This document shows positions 50,490-59,637 of a stretch of DNA of 64,000 nucleotides, in pieces. The notes beneath the pieces were generated by a model. It saw nothing but the letters and a program-made list of their open reading frames with translations. It was not told the origin of the DNA and did no database searches. Source of the DNA: Allobosea sp. 117 (GTDB taxonomy: Bacteria; Pseudomonadota; Alphaproteobacteria; Rhizobiales; Xanthobacteraceae); NCBI RefSeq assembly GCF_000702305.1, contig NZ_JNLC01000001.1:1-64000 (forward strand), given 5' to 3'. Both the position numbers and the translations under genes were made by a program. Numbering within the stretch: the first letter of the stretch is position 1; every line of letters starts with the position of its first letter.

Positions 50490-51299
50490 ATGGCAGTGCG
50501 GACGGGGCGGACCTTCCACAGGGTCCTGAAGTGGGGGCTCCTCGTCCTTATCGTCTGGGCCGCTGCCGCCTATGTGCTGCTGCCCATCGCCTGGACCCAC
50601 TACGAGCATCAGCCGAAGCTCGCCGACAGGCCGATGGTGACGCGCACCGGGCAGGGCATCCCCGGCGACCCGATCAATGTCGGGCTGGTCGGCTCGAAGG
50701 CCGACATCATCCGCGCCATGTACGCCGCCGGCTGGCGGCCGGCCGATCCGGTGACCCTGCGCTCCAGCATCGAGATCATCGGCTCGGTGCTGCTCGACCG
50801 TCCGGACCCGCAGGCGCCGGTCAGCCCGCTCTATTATGACGGCCGCATCGAGGACCTCGCCTTCGAGAAGGAGATCGGCCGCAGCGCCGACCGGCGCGAC
50901 CATGTCCGCTTCTGGCAGGTGCTGGAGAAGGGCGAGGAGGGGCGGCCGATGTGGCTCGGCTCGGCCACCTATGACCGCGGCGTCGGTCTCAGCCACTATA
51001 CCGGGCAGGTGACGCACCATATCGGCCCCGACGTCGACGCGGTGCGCGACCTGCTGATCGACGATCTCAAGGCCGCCCATATGGTGCAGGCGACCTATCA
51101 GGTGACGGGCGTCGGCCCGACGCTGAACGGCCGCAACGGCGGCGGCGACCGCTACTACACCGATGGCGAGGTGTGGATCGCCCGGCTGATGCCGAACGGC
51201 GAGACCAACCCGAAGCCGCCGGAAGTGATTCCTCCGCCGGCTCTGGTCGGCTTCAAGGATGCAGTCTGGCAGGGCCTTGCGGGCCTCGCCGGCTCCTGA
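50490..51299 (+). CDS. LssY C-terminal domain protein
   Basis: This 269-residue protein has one N-terminal membrane anchor (VLKWGLLVLIVWAAAAYVLLPIAW) and an extracytoplasmic LssY_C domain: DPINVGLVGSKADIIRAMYAAGWRPADPVTLRSS near residue 60, PVSPLYYDGRIEDLAFEKEIG near 110, and RDHVRFWQV near 131. The domain is named after Legionella type I secretion-associated LssY; its function is unknown. It follows metH by 30 nt and may be co-transcribed. Confidence 0.85.
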   Translation: MAVRTGRTFHRVLKWGLLVLIVWAAAAYVLLPIAWTHYEHQPKLADRPMVTRTGQGIPGDPINVGLVGSKADIIRAMYAAGWRPADPVTLRSSIEIIGSVLLDRPDPQAPVSPLYYDGRIEDLAFEKEIGRSADRRDHVRFWQVLEKGEEGRPMWLGSATYDRGVGLSHYTGQVTHHIGPDVDAVRDLLIDDLKAAHMVQATYQVTGVGPTLNGRNGGGDRYYTDGEVWIARLMPNGETNPKPPEVIPPPALVGFKDAVWQGLAGLAGS

Positions 51300-51314
51300 T
51301 CGGGCGGTCCGGCC

Positions 51315-52325
51315 TCACTGGGAGGCCGGCTGCCAGATGGTGGCGACGGCGGTGTCGACCGGCTTCGGCAGCAGGCCCGCCTCGAGGAAGACGTCGGCGA
51401 TCTTCTGCTGCTCGGAGAGGCCGGCCTTGGTGACGGCGCCGACGGCATAGCTGCGCCGGCCATTCGCTACCTCGATCGCCGCGGCGTCGATATTCCAGAG
51501 CCCTGCCAGCAGCGCGGCGGCGTCCTTCGGATTCGCCTTCACCCAGGCGCCGGTCGCCTTGAGCTTGTCGAACAGCACGGCGAGCACCGGCGCGCCCTCC
51601 GCCGCGAAGGCCTCCGAGGCGAGATAATAGCGCTTGTAGTTGGCGAGGCCGCCCGAGCCATCGGCCAGCACCTTCGCGCTGGACTGCGCCTGCGCGGTGG
51701 CGAGGAAGGGGTCCCACGCCACCCAGGCGTCGACATTGCCGCCGGCGAAGGCGGCGCGGCCGTCGGCGGGCGCGAGATAGGCGGGATCGATGTCCTTGAA
51801 GGACAGCCCGCCCTTGGCGAGGGCGGCGATCAGCAGATAGTGGCTGCCCGCCCCCTTGGTCACGGCGACGCGCTTGCCCTTCAGGTCGGCGAGGCTCGTG
51901 ATAGCGGAATCCTTCGCCACGAGGATCGCCTGCGCGGTGGGGGAGGCCGCCTCCTCGGCGTAGAAGACCAGCTTGGCGCCCGCGGCCTGCGCGAAGACCG
52001 GCACGGTGTCGGCGACGTCGGCGCTGACGTCGATCTTGCCGATGTTCAGCGCTTCGAGCAGCGGCAGGCCGCTGGTGAATTCGTGCCAGGTCACCTTCAC
52101 GCCGAGCGGCGCCAACGCCTTCTCGAGTTCGCCATTGGCCCTCAAAATGGCGATGAGCGTCGAGGAGCGCTGATAGCCGATCCTCACCGTATCGGGCGGC
52201 GCGGCAATGGCGCCGCCGAGACCGAAGCCAAGGCTCACGCCAAGGCCGAATGCGGCGCCAGCCATATGCAGCACGGAACGGCGGCTGGGCCTGACAAGCA
52301 GGCGCGCCTGGGGCGGAAGGCTCAT
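51315..52325 (-). CDS. Aliphatic sulfonate ABC transporter substrate-binding protein (SsuA-like)
   Basis: The 336-residue periplasmic binding protein starts at 52325 with TAGGAGAT about 8 nt upstream. It has a Tat-like signal (RPSRRSVLHMAGAAFG) ending near AIAA. The SsuA/TauA-type fold shows VRIGYQRSSTLIAILRANGELEKAL near 50, VSADVADTVPVFAQAAGA near 100 and VAWDPFLATAQ near 210. No ssuB/ssuC genes adjoin, so it is an orphan binding protein that must share a transporter encoded elsewhere. The ligand is inferred from family. Confidence 0.9.
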   Translation of the reverse strand: MSLPPQARLLVRPSRRSVLHMAGAAFGLGVSLGFGLGGAIAAPPDTVRIGYQRSSTLIAILRANGELEKALAPLGVKVTWHEFTSGLPLLEALNIGKIDVSADVADTVPVFAQAAGAKLVFYAEEAASPTAQAILVAKDSAITSLADLKGKRVAVTKGAGSHYLLIAALAKGGLSFKDIDPAYLAPADGRAAFAGGNVDAWVAWDPFLATAQAQSSAKVLADGSGGLANYKRYYLASEAFAAEGAPVLAVLFDKLKATGAWVKANPKDAAALLAGLWNIDAAAIEVANGRRSYAVGAVTKAGLSEQQKIADVFLEAGLLPKPVDTAVATIWQPASQ

Positions 52326-52438
52326 CGCGAAATCTCCTAATAGTTCATCGAAAAAATAGTCTAATTGGAAATACGTAAATGCCAAGAGCCAGCCGGCTCC
52401 GGCACGCGTCAATGGCTGGAGATGGTCCAAACGCAAGA

Positions 52439-52462
52439 CGCCGGAGGATCGCTCCTCCGGCG
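52439..52462 (-). terminator. Hairpin, possible terminator of the 27-residue peptide gene
   Basis: A perfect 10-bp stem CGCCGGAGGA/TCCTCCGGCG with a 4-nt loop. On the minus strand it is followed by TCTTGCGTTT, a weak T-rich tract. It lies 83 nt past the stop of the small peptide gene. Confidence 0.4.
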
Positions 52463-52544
52463 CCTGCCGCTCGCTGTTCCCCCGCGGCTTGTCCCGATGA
52501 ACCGCAATGCGGATGTTCTTGTTTCTGGCGTGGGCAACTCGGAA

Positions 52545-52628
52545 TCAGAACATGCCGAAGATCATGGCGCCGACAAAGGCGAAGGCGGCGCAGATCGCCA
52601 ACATGTTGAGTTTGTAAGCGATACTCAT
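52545..52628 (-). CDS. 27-residue membrane peptide
   Basis: The frame MSIAYKLNMLAICAAFAFVG... to MFGMF-like end is almost entirely one hydrophobic helix. GAGGAGG lies 8 nt before the ATG at 52628, one of the best ribosome-binding sites in the window. It stands alone in the gap between the SsuA-like gene and the amidase. No function is recognisable. It is too short for usual gene finders. Confidence 0.6.
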   Translation of the reverse strand: MSIAYKLNMLAICAAFAFVGAMIFGMF

Positions 52629-52808
52629 GGTGATCGCCTCCTCATCGCTCAACATGAAATGAAGCGTAACAGCCTGTGAGGACCGCCGGGAAGACGCATA
52701 ATGTGCTGCGCCGCCGAAGCGGGGGCCTCTTCTCGTGACGCAGTGCGTGAAGTGCCTGAACGCGCTTGCCCATCGGCCGGTCGCCCCCCGAGAAATCCTG
52801 CGCGGTGG

Positions 52809-54122
52809 TCAGCGTTCCACGATGGCGCGTTCGAGGAAGGCGGCGGCCGCGAGCAGCGCGCGGTCGCGGCCGAAGCGGCCGACGAGCTGAACGCCGATCG
52901 GCAGGCCCGTCGGGCCGCTCAACCCGGCCACGTTCACGCAGGGCGAGCCCATCAGCGTCCAGAGCCGGTTGAAGACCGGCGAGCCGGTGCTGGCATGGCC
53001 TTCCGGCGCCTCGCCGGTTGCGGCGAAGGTGAGCACGGCATCGAAATCCCGTGTGGCGTCGGCCAGCGCGTGACGGGCGCGGCGGGCCGCGCGGCGGGCC
53101 GCGTCATAGGCGTCCGGCGTGACGTTCCTCGCGTCGTCGAGATAGGCGGAGAGCTGCGGCGAGAGGCGGTCGCGGTGCCGATCCCACTCGTCGGCAAGCG
53201 CGTGCGCAGCCTCGAAAGCCTGGATGACGGCGTGGGTGTCGTCGCCGGTCTCGACCTCGTCGGGCAGCATGAGGGTCTTCATCCGTGCGCCGGCTCTCGC
53301 CGCTGCCGAGGCGGCTTCCTCCAATGCGAGGCGGGCGGCTGGCGACGCCTGGTCGGCGCGAGCCGTGAACACCAGCGCGATGCGAGGAGCACTGGCGGCC
53401 TCGTCAAGCTGCAGGTCGCGCCCGGTGATCGCGCTTGCGGCGAAGGCGGCATCGGCGACACGCGCGGCGAACAGGCCGACTGTGTCGAGCGACCACGCGA
53501 ACGGCTTCACGCCCACGGTCGGAATGAGCTTGAAGGACGGCTTGTATCCGGTCACGCCGCAATAAGCCGCCGGGCGGATGACCGAGCCCGCGGTCTGGGT
53601 GCCGACAGCGATGGGCAGCATGCCGGCAGCCACCGCCGCCGCCGATCCGGCCGAGGAACCGCCCGGCGAATGTGCAAGCCGCCGCGGATTGCGGGTCGCC
53701 GCCGGCTGCATGAAGGCGAGCTCGGTCGTCGCGGTCTTGCCGGCGATGATGCCGCCGGCGCGCCGGGTCATGCGCACCACCGTCGCGTCGCTCGCCGGCC
53801 GGTGTCCGGCGAAGACCGGCGAGCCGCGCCCCGTCGGCAGGTCGGCGGTGTCGATGATGTCCTTCACGCCGACGGGCAGGCCGGCAAGCGGCAGCTCGGC
53901 AAGTCCCGGCAGGCGCGCCTGTGCCCGCAGCGCCTCGGCATCGAAGGCGGCGAAGGCCGCGACATCCGCTTCATGGGCCTCGATGGTCGCGATGCAGCGT
54001 TCGGCGAGGTCGGCAGGGGTGAGGCGCCCGGCGCGGATTTCCCCGGCGAGCGTCGCGGCGTGGAGCAGCGGCGCTTCGCGGATCTCCAGGGGCGTTCGGG
54101 CGGCGGCGGGTGCATCCATCAT
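52809..54122 (-). CDS. Amidase signature family enzyme
   Basis: This 437-residue amidohydrolase has the Ser-cisSer-Lys triad motifs: Lys in GVKDIIDTADL near residue 87, cis-Ser in HSPGGSSAGSAAAVAAG near 150, and nucleophile Ser in GTQTAGSVIRPA near 174. It resembles AtzF/GatA-like amidases without a transamidosome context, so it hydrolyses a small amide of unknown identity. It is divergent from pdxY. Confidence 0.92.
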   Translation of the reverse strand: MMDAPAAARTPLEIREAPLLHAATLAGEIRAGRLTPADLAERCIATIEAHEADVAAFAAFDAEALRAQARLPGLAELPLAGLPVGVKDIIDTADLPTGRGSPVFAGHRPASDATVVRMTRRAGGIIAGKTATTELAFMQPAATRNPRRLAHSPGGSSAGSAAAVAAGMLPIAVGTQTAGSVIRPAAYCGVTGYKPSFKLIPTVGVKPFAWSLDTVGLFAARVADAAFAASAITGRDLQLDEAASAPRIALVFTARADQASPAARLALEEAASAAARAGARMKTLMLPDEVETGDDTHAVIQAFEAAHALADEWDRHRDRLSPQLSAYLDDARNVTPDAYDAARRAARRARHALADATRDFDAVLTFAATGEAPEGHASTGSPVFNRLWTLMGSPCVNVAGLSGPTGLPIGVQLVGRFGRDRALLAAAAFLERAIVER

Positions 54123-54280
54123 GGGCGCGCTCTCGCATGCGTGCCGCGTGCTGACAAGGCCCCTATGGCGCCGGCGCCACGCATCACGCCAACAATATGA
54201 ATCGGCTCACGTAAATTCGTTTGAGCGCTTGCCTTCGGGGGCTTATGCGCGGATCGTTGGCAGGCTGTGGGGCGCGTACA

Positions 54281-55129
54281 ATGAATATTCTCTCGATCCA
54301 GTCGTGGGTTGCCTATGGTCATGTGGGCAACGCGTCGGCGATGTTTCCCATCCAGCGGCTGGGCCATGAGGTGTGGGGCATTCATACCGTCCAGTTCTCC
54401 AACCATACCGGCTATGGCGCCTGGCGCGGCGAGGTGTTCAGCGCCGGGCTGATCCGCGAGCTGGTCGGCGGCATGGAGGATCGCAACGTCCTGCCGCGCT
54501 GTGACGGCGTGCTCTCCGGCTATATGGGCGCGGCTGATATCGGCGAGGCCATTCTGGACACGGTCGGCCGAGTGAAGGCGGCGAACAGCGCCGCGCATTA
54601 TTGCTGCGATCCGGTGATCGGCGACGTGGGCCGCGGCGTCTTTGTGCGTCCCGGCATTCCCGAGTTCATGCGCGAGCGCGCGGTGCCGGCGGCCGATCTC
54701 ATCACGCCGAACCAGTTCGAGCTCGATTATCTGTCCGGCCGCACCACGGCGACGCTTTCCGACGCCATCGCCGCCTGCGACGCCGTGCACGCCACCGGCC
54801 CGCGCGTCATCCTCGTCACCAGCCTTCATACGGAGGATACGCCGGCCGATTCCATCGACCTGATGGCGTCCGGCCCCGACGGGCGCTTCCGGGTGCGCAC
54901 GCCGAAGCTCGACATCTCGGTGAACGGCGCGGGCGATGCCATCGCGGCCCTGTTCTTCGTGCACTGGAAGACCTCGCACTCCACCGCCGAGGCGCTCTCC
55001 AAGGCAGCATCATCCGCTTATGGTCTGCTGGCCCGCACCGCCGCGGCCGGCTCGCGCGAGATCCTCACCGTCGCCGCGCAGGACGAATTCGTCACGCCGT
55101 CCCGCCTGTTCACACCGGAGAAGCTCTGA
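54281..55129 (+). CDS. pdxY: Pyridoxal kinase PdxY
   Basis: The enzyme phosphorylates pyridoxal to PLP in vitamin B6 salvage. This ribokinase-fold protein of 282 residues starts [28 protein letters not shown] (B6-binding N-terminus). [16 protein letters not shown] near 108 and the anion-hole/catalytic Asp in [13 protein letters not shown] near 220 are visible. It is followed by a PhzF gene 5 nt downstream. Both may form a short operon with the Nudix gene. Confidence 0.95.
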   Translation: MNILSIQSWVAYGHVGNASAMFPIQRLGHEVWGIHTVQFSNHTGYGAWRGEVFSAGLIRELVGGMEDRNVLPRCDGVLSGYMGAADIGEAILDTVGRVKAANSAAHYCCDPVIGDVGRGVFVRPGIPEFMRERAVPAADLITPNQFELDYLSGRTTATLSDAIAACDAVHATGPRVILVTSLHTEDTPADSIDLMASGPDGRFRVRTPKLDISVNGAGDAIAALFFVHWKTSHSTAEALSKAASSAYGLLARTAAAGSREILTVAAQDEFVTPSRLFTPEKL

Positions 55130-55134
55130 CCGCC

Positions 55135-56043
55135 ATGGCCGCCGCCATTTCCCGACGCTACGTCACCCTCGACGTCTTCACCGATCGCGCGCTGTCGGGC
55201 AATCCGCTGGCCGTGGTGCTCGAGCCCGAAGGGCTGGATGGCAACCAGATGCAGGCCATCGCCCGCGAATTCAACCTGTCCGAGACGGTCTTCGTGCTGC
55301 CGCCCTCCGGCGAGGAGAGCCGGGCGAAGCTGCGCATCTTCACCATCAATCACGAGCTGCCCTTCGCCGGCCATCCCACGGTCGGGGCGGCGGTGCTGCT
55401 GGCCACGCTCGACAAGGTGACGACTAGCACGGATTTCGTGCTGGAGGAGAATGTCGGCCCGGTGCCGTGCCATGTGACGGTGAAGGGCGAGCGCTTCGGC
55501 AGCGCCACCTTCGCGGTGCCGCGCCTGCCGGAGATCGTCGATCCCGCGCCGGTGAGCGTTGAGGCCTGCGCGCAGGCCCTGGGGCTGGATGTGTGGGACA
55601 TCGGCTTCGACGGCTACGTGCCGGTCGTCGCCTCGGCCGGCGTGCCCTTCATGTGCATCCCGCTCGCTTCGCGCTCAGCGCTGGCGCGCATCAGCCCGAG
55701 CGCGGGGCGGCTGATCGGCACCTTCGGCGGCTCGGCGGATTCCGTCTACGTCTTCTGCCGTGACGAGGACGGGGAGGGCGATTTCCGCGCCCGCATGTTC
55801 GCCGCCAATATGGGCATCGACGAGGATCCGGCGACCGGCTCGGCCGCCGCCTCGCTGGCGGCGGTGCTGATGGCCGGGGAGAAGCCGGGCGACGGCTTCC
55901 ATGCCTTCGACATTCTCCAGGGCGTCGAGATGGGGCGGCCGAGCCTCGTGCATCTGGGCCTCGAGGTCACCGGCGGCGCCCTCGCCGGAGTGACCATCGG
56001 CGGCAGCGCGATCATCCTGTCGGAAGGTGTGATCCACATCTGA
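55135..56043 (+). CDS. PhzF-family isomerase/epimerase-like protein
   Basis: The 302-residue protein has two related beta-barrel halves. DVFTDRALSGNPLAVVLE near residue 13, the catalytic-type Glu in REFNLSETVFVL near 48, NHELPFAGHPTVGAA near 75 and DEDPATGSAAASLAA near 235 are visible. PhzF itself is an isomerase in phenazine synthesis, but this chromosome region has no other phz genes, so the reaction is unknown. Confidence 0.92.
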   Translation: MAAAISRRYVTLDVFTDRALSGNPLAVVLEPEGLDGNQMQAIAREFNLSETVFVLPPSGEESRAKLRIFTINHELPFAGHPTVGAAVLLATLDKVTTSTDFVLEENVGPVPCHVTVKGERFGSATFAVPRLPEIVDPAPVSVEACAQALGLDVWDIGFDGYVPVVASAGVPFMCIPLASRSALARISPSAGRLIGTFGGSADSVYVFCRDEDGEGDFRARMFAANMGIDEDPATGSAAASLAAVLMAGEKPGDGFHAFDILQGVEMGRPSLVHLGLEVTGGALAGVTIGGSAIILSEGVIHI

Positions 56044-56068
56044 CCCGGACGCGTGAAGGAGCCCGCGC

Positions 56069-56782
56069 ATGGATGTCATCGCGCTCGACCGCGCCGAGGT
56101 GACGCTCGACCCTCGTCCGTGGCAGTTCGGTGCGGAGCGGCAGGCCGAGATCGACGCGCATTATGCGGGTCTCCAGCGGGCCAATCCGAGCCTCTGGAAC
56201 GGCCGGATCCTGCTGCTCGGCGAACATCGCGTCGAGGGGCGGGTGTTCTCCGGCAGCTACCGCGCGACCGATTTCGCCACCCTGCTTTGGTGGCGTGACA
56301 ACGGTTTTCCCGAGCCGGCGATGAAGAATGCCTTCGCCATGGGCGCGCTGGTCGGCGCGGATGGCGCCTATGTGCTCGGCCGCATGGCGGCATGGACCGC
56401 GAATGCCGGGCGCATCTATTTCGCATCAGGTACGCCGGAGCCTTCCGATGTGTTGGCCGACGGCCGCGTCGATCTCGAAGGCAGCGTGACGCGCGAGCTG
56501 GCCGAGGAGACCGGTCTTACTTCCTCCGATGTGGTGCTCGATCCGGGCTGGCACGTGGTGCTGGCGGGCCCGCGCGTCGCCTTCATGCGGCGGCTCGTCG
56601 CGCCGGTGAGCGCGGAAGAGCTGGCGGCACGGATCCGCGCGCATATCGCGCGGGAGGAACGCTCCGAGCTCGACGACGCGGTCGTCGTGCGCTCGCCGGA
56701 CGATATCAGCGGCGCCATGCCGGAGTTCGTCGGCGCCTATCTGCGCGCAATGTGGGGTGGATGGGCCGCTGACGCCGGGTGA
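56069..56782 (+). CDS. Nudix hydrolase
   Basis: The 237-residue protein has an N-terminal region (about 1-115) and a Nudix fold with the box GRVDLEGSVTRELAEETGLTSSD near residues 130-152 (RELAEETG core intact). It likely hydrolyses a nucleoside-diphosphate-linked compound; substrate unknown. It lies 25 nt after the PhzF gene. Confidence 0.88.
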   Translation: MDVIALDRAEVTLDPRPWQFGAERQAEIDAHYAGLQRANPSLWNGRILLLGEHRVEGRVFSGSYRATDFATLLWWRDNGFPEPAMKNAFAMGALVGADGAYVLGRMAAWTANAGRIYFASGTPEPSDVLADGRVDLEGSVTRELAEETGLTSSDVVLDPGWHVVLAGPRVAFMRRLVAPVSAEELAARIRAHIAREERSELDDAVVVRSPDDISGAMPEFVGAYLRAMWGGWAADAG

Positions 56783-56888
56783 CAGCGGGCGCGGAATAGT
56801 TCGAAAATGGCACGCCGCTCGCATGAGGGATCGGCTTCACGGGGACCCGCAGTCCGGGCGCGCCCGTCCTTAGTCGGGGAGAGAAGAG

Positions 56889-57941
56889 ATGGTGCTCAAG
56901 TCGTCGCGGTCCGGCCTGTCGCGGGTTCTGCCGCTTTTTTCGTCAGGAACGATCGATCGGCGTCAGTTGCTGGCTTTCGGCGTGGGGGCGGCGGCGTTTT
57001 CCGCGCTGGGCGGGCCCGCTTTCGCGCAGAAGGCCAAGCCGATCAAGGTGGCGGCCATCTACACGGTGCCGGTTGAGCAGCAATGGGTCTCGCGCATCCA
57101 CAAGGCGCTCAAGGCCGCCGAGGCGCGCGGCGACATCACCTACAAATTCTCCGAGAACGTCGCCAACACTGATTATGAGCGCGTGATGCGCCAGTACTCG
57201 CAAGAGGGCGCCGACCTCGTGGTCGGCGAGGTGTTCGCGGTCGAGCGCCCGGCCCGCAAGGTGGCGGCGGACTATCCCAAGACCGCCTATCTGATGGGCT
57301 CCTCCTTCGGGCCGACCAAGCCGAACTTCTCGGTGTTCGACAACTTCATCCACGAGCCGTCCTTCCTGACCGGCATGGTGGCGGGCAAGGCGACCAAGTC
57401 GAACGTCATCGGCCTCGTCGGCGGATATGCGATCCCCGAGGTCAACCGGCTGATGCAGGCCTTCATGGAAGGCGCCAAGTCGGTGAATCCGAACGTGAAG
57501 TTCCTCGTGACCTTCATCAACTCATGGTACGACCCGCCGAAAGCCAAGGAGGCCGCCTTCGCCCAGATCGACAAGGGCGCGGACGTGCTCTACGCCGAGC
57601 GCTTCGGCGTCTCGGACGCCGCCAAGGAACGCGGCGTGAAGGCGATCGGCAACGTCATCGACACCTCCTCCCAGTATCCGGGCACGATCATCGCCTCGGC
57701 GCTGTGGCAGATGGAGCCAACCATCGACAAGGCGATCAAGGAGGTCATCGAGGGCAGCTTCGTCGCCGCCGATTACGGCCCCTACAGCTATATGGCCGAG
57801 GGCGGCGCGAGCCTCGCCCCGCTCGACCCGAAGCTGGTGCCGCCGGAGGTCATCGAGCTGGTGCTGGCGAAGGAAAAGGAGATCAAGGACGGCCTGTTCC
57901 GCGTCAATGTGAACGACGCGGAGCCCAAGCCGACCCTGTGA
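56889..57941 (+). CDS. BMP-family ABC transporter substrate-binding protein
   Basis: The 350-residue periplasmic binding protein has a Tat-type signal (TIDRRQLLAFGVGAAAFSALGGPAFA). The PnrA/BMP fold shows KVAAIYTVPVEQQWVSRIHKAL near 53, AYLMGSSFGPTKPNFSVFDNF near 135 and DVLYAERFGVSDAAKERGVKAIGN near 235. BMP proteins bind nucleosides or nucleobases. It heads the importer operon that ends in a cytosine-deaminase-like gene. A repeat separates it from the ATPase gene. Confidence 0.93.
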   Translation: MVLKSSRSGLSRVLPLFSSGTIDRRQLLAFGVGAAAFSALGGPAFAQKAKPIKVAAIYTVPVEQQWVSRIHKALKAAEARGDITYKFSENVANTDYERVMRQYSQEGADLVVGEVFAVERPARKVAADYPKTAYLMGSSFGPTKPNFSVFDNFIHEPSFLTGMVAGKATKSNVIGLVGGYAIPEVNRLMQAFMEGAKSVNPNVKFLVTFINSWYDPPKAKEAAFAQIDKGADVLYAERFGVSDAAKERGVKAIGNVIDTSSQYPGTIIASALWQMEPTIDKAIKEVIEGSFVAADYGPYSYMAEGGASLAPLDPKLVPPEVIELVLAKEKEIKDGLFRVNVNDAEPKPTL

Positions 57942-57954
57942 CGACTGCCTTGTT

Positions 57955-58058
57955 CGTCATCCCGGCCGAAGCCTGAAGGGCGTAGAGCCGGGATCGCGTC
58001 AAGCGAGCCAATGTCCCCTGCGATCCCGGATCGCCGCGATGCGGCGTCCGGGATGACG
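57955..58058. repeat. Nested inverted repeat inside the importer operon
   Basis: The outer arms CGTCATCCCGG (57955-57965) and CCGGGATGACG (58048-58058) are exact complements. The inner arms CCGGGATCGC (57988-57997) and GCGATCCCGG (58020-58029) are also exact. The result is a long two-step hairpin between the binding-protein stop and the ATPase start. Similar GTCATCCCGG elements are common in related genomes. It may tune the ratio of binding protein to transporter mRNA. Confidence 0.8.
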
Positions 58059-58076
58059 GGGATGAGAAGGTTCTCC

Positions 58077-59624
58077 ATGCATCCCGACCCTCGCCCGCTC
58101 GTCCTGTCGCTCGCCGGCATCACCAAGCGCTTCGGCCCGCTGGTCGCCAACGACGCGATCGATCTCGACGTGCGCGCCGGCGAGATCGTCGCGCTGCTCG
58201 GCGAGAACGGCGCCGGCAAGACGACGCTGATGAGCATCCTGTTTGGCCACTATGTCGCCGACGAAGGCGAGGTCTTCGTTGCTGGTGCGGACGGCAGGCT
58301 GGCGCCTCTGCCCGGCGGCTCGGCCGAGGCTGCGCTGCAGGCTGGCATCGGCATGGTCCACCAGCATTTCGCGCTCGCCGAGAACCTCACGGGCCTCGAG
58401 AACATCCTGCTCGGCACGATGCCGCTCTGGAAGCTGTCGCTCGGCCGCCGCGCGGCGCGGGCGCGCATCGAGGCGCTGATGGTCGAATCCGGCCTGCAGG
58501 CCGATATCGACACGCCGGTCGGCCGGCTCTCGGTCGGCGAACAGCAGCGCATCGAGATATTGAAGGCGCTCTACCGCAATGTGCGGGTGCTGATCCTCGA
58601 TGAGCCCACGGCGGTGCTCACTCCGCAGGAGGCGGACGGGCTGTTCGCCACCGTGCGCCGGCTCGCCGAAAAGGGGCTGGCGGTGATCTTCATCAGCCAC
58701 AAGCTGCACGAGGTGCTGGCGCTGTGCGAGCGCGTCGTCGTGCTGCGTGGCGGCGCCAAGGTGGCGGACCGGCCGACCGCCGGCGCCGACCGGGCCATGC
58801 TGGCCGAGTTGATGATCGGCCGCGCCATCCCCGCACGGGAGCGCGTGCCGGGCGCGCCCGGCGCGGCGGTTCTGCGGCTTGCCGGTGTCTATGTCGGCCG
58901 GCCGGGCGAGCGCGATCGGCTGGAGCATGCCGGCCTTGAGGTTCGAAGCGGGGAGATCGTCGGCATTGCCGGCGTGTCCGGCAACGGGCAGGGGGCGCTT
59001 GCCGCACTCGTCGCCGGTCTCGCGGCGGCGCGCGCGGGGCGGGTGGAGATCGCCGGCGAGGCCGTCACCGGGGCCGATCCGTTGGCGCGGCTGCGTGCCG
59101 GCGTCGGCCGCATCCCGGAGGATCGCCACCGCGACGGCACCATCGGCGGGCTGACCATCGCCGAGAATTATGTGCTGGAGACCATTGGCGCGCCGGAGAA
59201 CCAGCGCGGCGGCCTCGTGCGGCGCGCCGAGATCCGCGCCCGGGCGAGCGCCGCGATCAAGGCCTATGACGTGCGCTGCCCTGGGCCTGACGCAGCAATC
59301 CGCTCGCTGTCCGGTGGCAACATGCAGAAGGTGGTGCTCGCCCGCGTGCTGGAGCGGGCGCCGAAGCTGGTGCTGGCCCACCAGCCGACGCGCGGCCTCG
59401 ACATCGGCGCCACCACCGACGTGCACCGGCGGCTGCTTGCGGCACGGGCGCGCGGCGCGGGCGTGTTGCTGATCTCTGAGGACCTCGACGAGCTTTTCGC
59501 GCTCTCCGACCGCATCGCGGTGATCCATGCCGGGCATCTCTCGGCTGCCATGCCGACCGATGGGCTCGATGTGCGCACGGTCGGCCTGATGATGGCCGGC
59601 CACGGACTGGAGGACGCGGCGTGA
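58077..59624 (+). CDS. ABC transporter ATP-binding protein (two-NBD, BMP-type)
   Basis: The 515-residue protein has two fused ATPase domains of the RbsA/NupO type. Walker A is GENGAGKTT in the first; the second is degenerate, GVSGNGQGA. Signatures are LSVGEQQRIEI and LSGGNMQKVVLA. Walker B is LILDEPTAVL and LVLAHQPTRGLD; the second has His where catalytic Glu is expected, which is usual for this family. AGAAGG precedes the ATG at 58077. It powers the nucleobase/nucleoside importer with the next two permeases. Confidence 0.95.
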   Translation: MHPDPRPLVLSLAGITKRFGPLVANDAIDLDVRAGEIVALLGENGAGKTTLMSILFGHYVADEGEVFVAGADGRLAPLPGGSAEAALQAGIGMVHQHFALAENLTGLENILLGTMPLWKLSLGRRAARARIEALMVESGLQADIDTPVGRLSVGEQQRIEILKALYRNVRVLILDEPTAVLTPQEADGLFATVRRLAEKGLAVIFISHKLHEVLALCERVVVLRGGAKVADRPTAGADRAMLAELMIGRAIPARERVPGAPGAAVLRLAGVYVGRPGERDRLEHAGLEVRSGEIVGIAGVSGNGQGALAALVAGLAAARAGRVEIAGEAVTGADPLARLRAGVGRIPEDRHRDGTIGGLTIAENYVLETIGAPENQRGGLVRRAEIRARASAAIKAYDVRCPGPDAAIRSLSGGNMQKVVLARVLERAPKLVLAHQPTRGLDIGATTDVHRRLLAARARGAGVLLISEDLDELFALSDRIAVIHAGHLSAAMPTDGLDVRTVGLMMAGHGLEDAA

Positions 59625-59637
59625 ACGGGGAGCGTAC

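Noticed and set aside
52365-52679. A 104-codon plus-strand frame in the gap before the amidase
   Set aside because: It runs across the hairpin at 52439 and the minus-strand 27-residue gene, and has no ribosome-binding site or hydrophobic/domain character.
55135-56043. Phenazine biosynthesis locus
   Set aside because: A single PhzF-family gene without other phz genes; the family is widespread outside phenazine producers.
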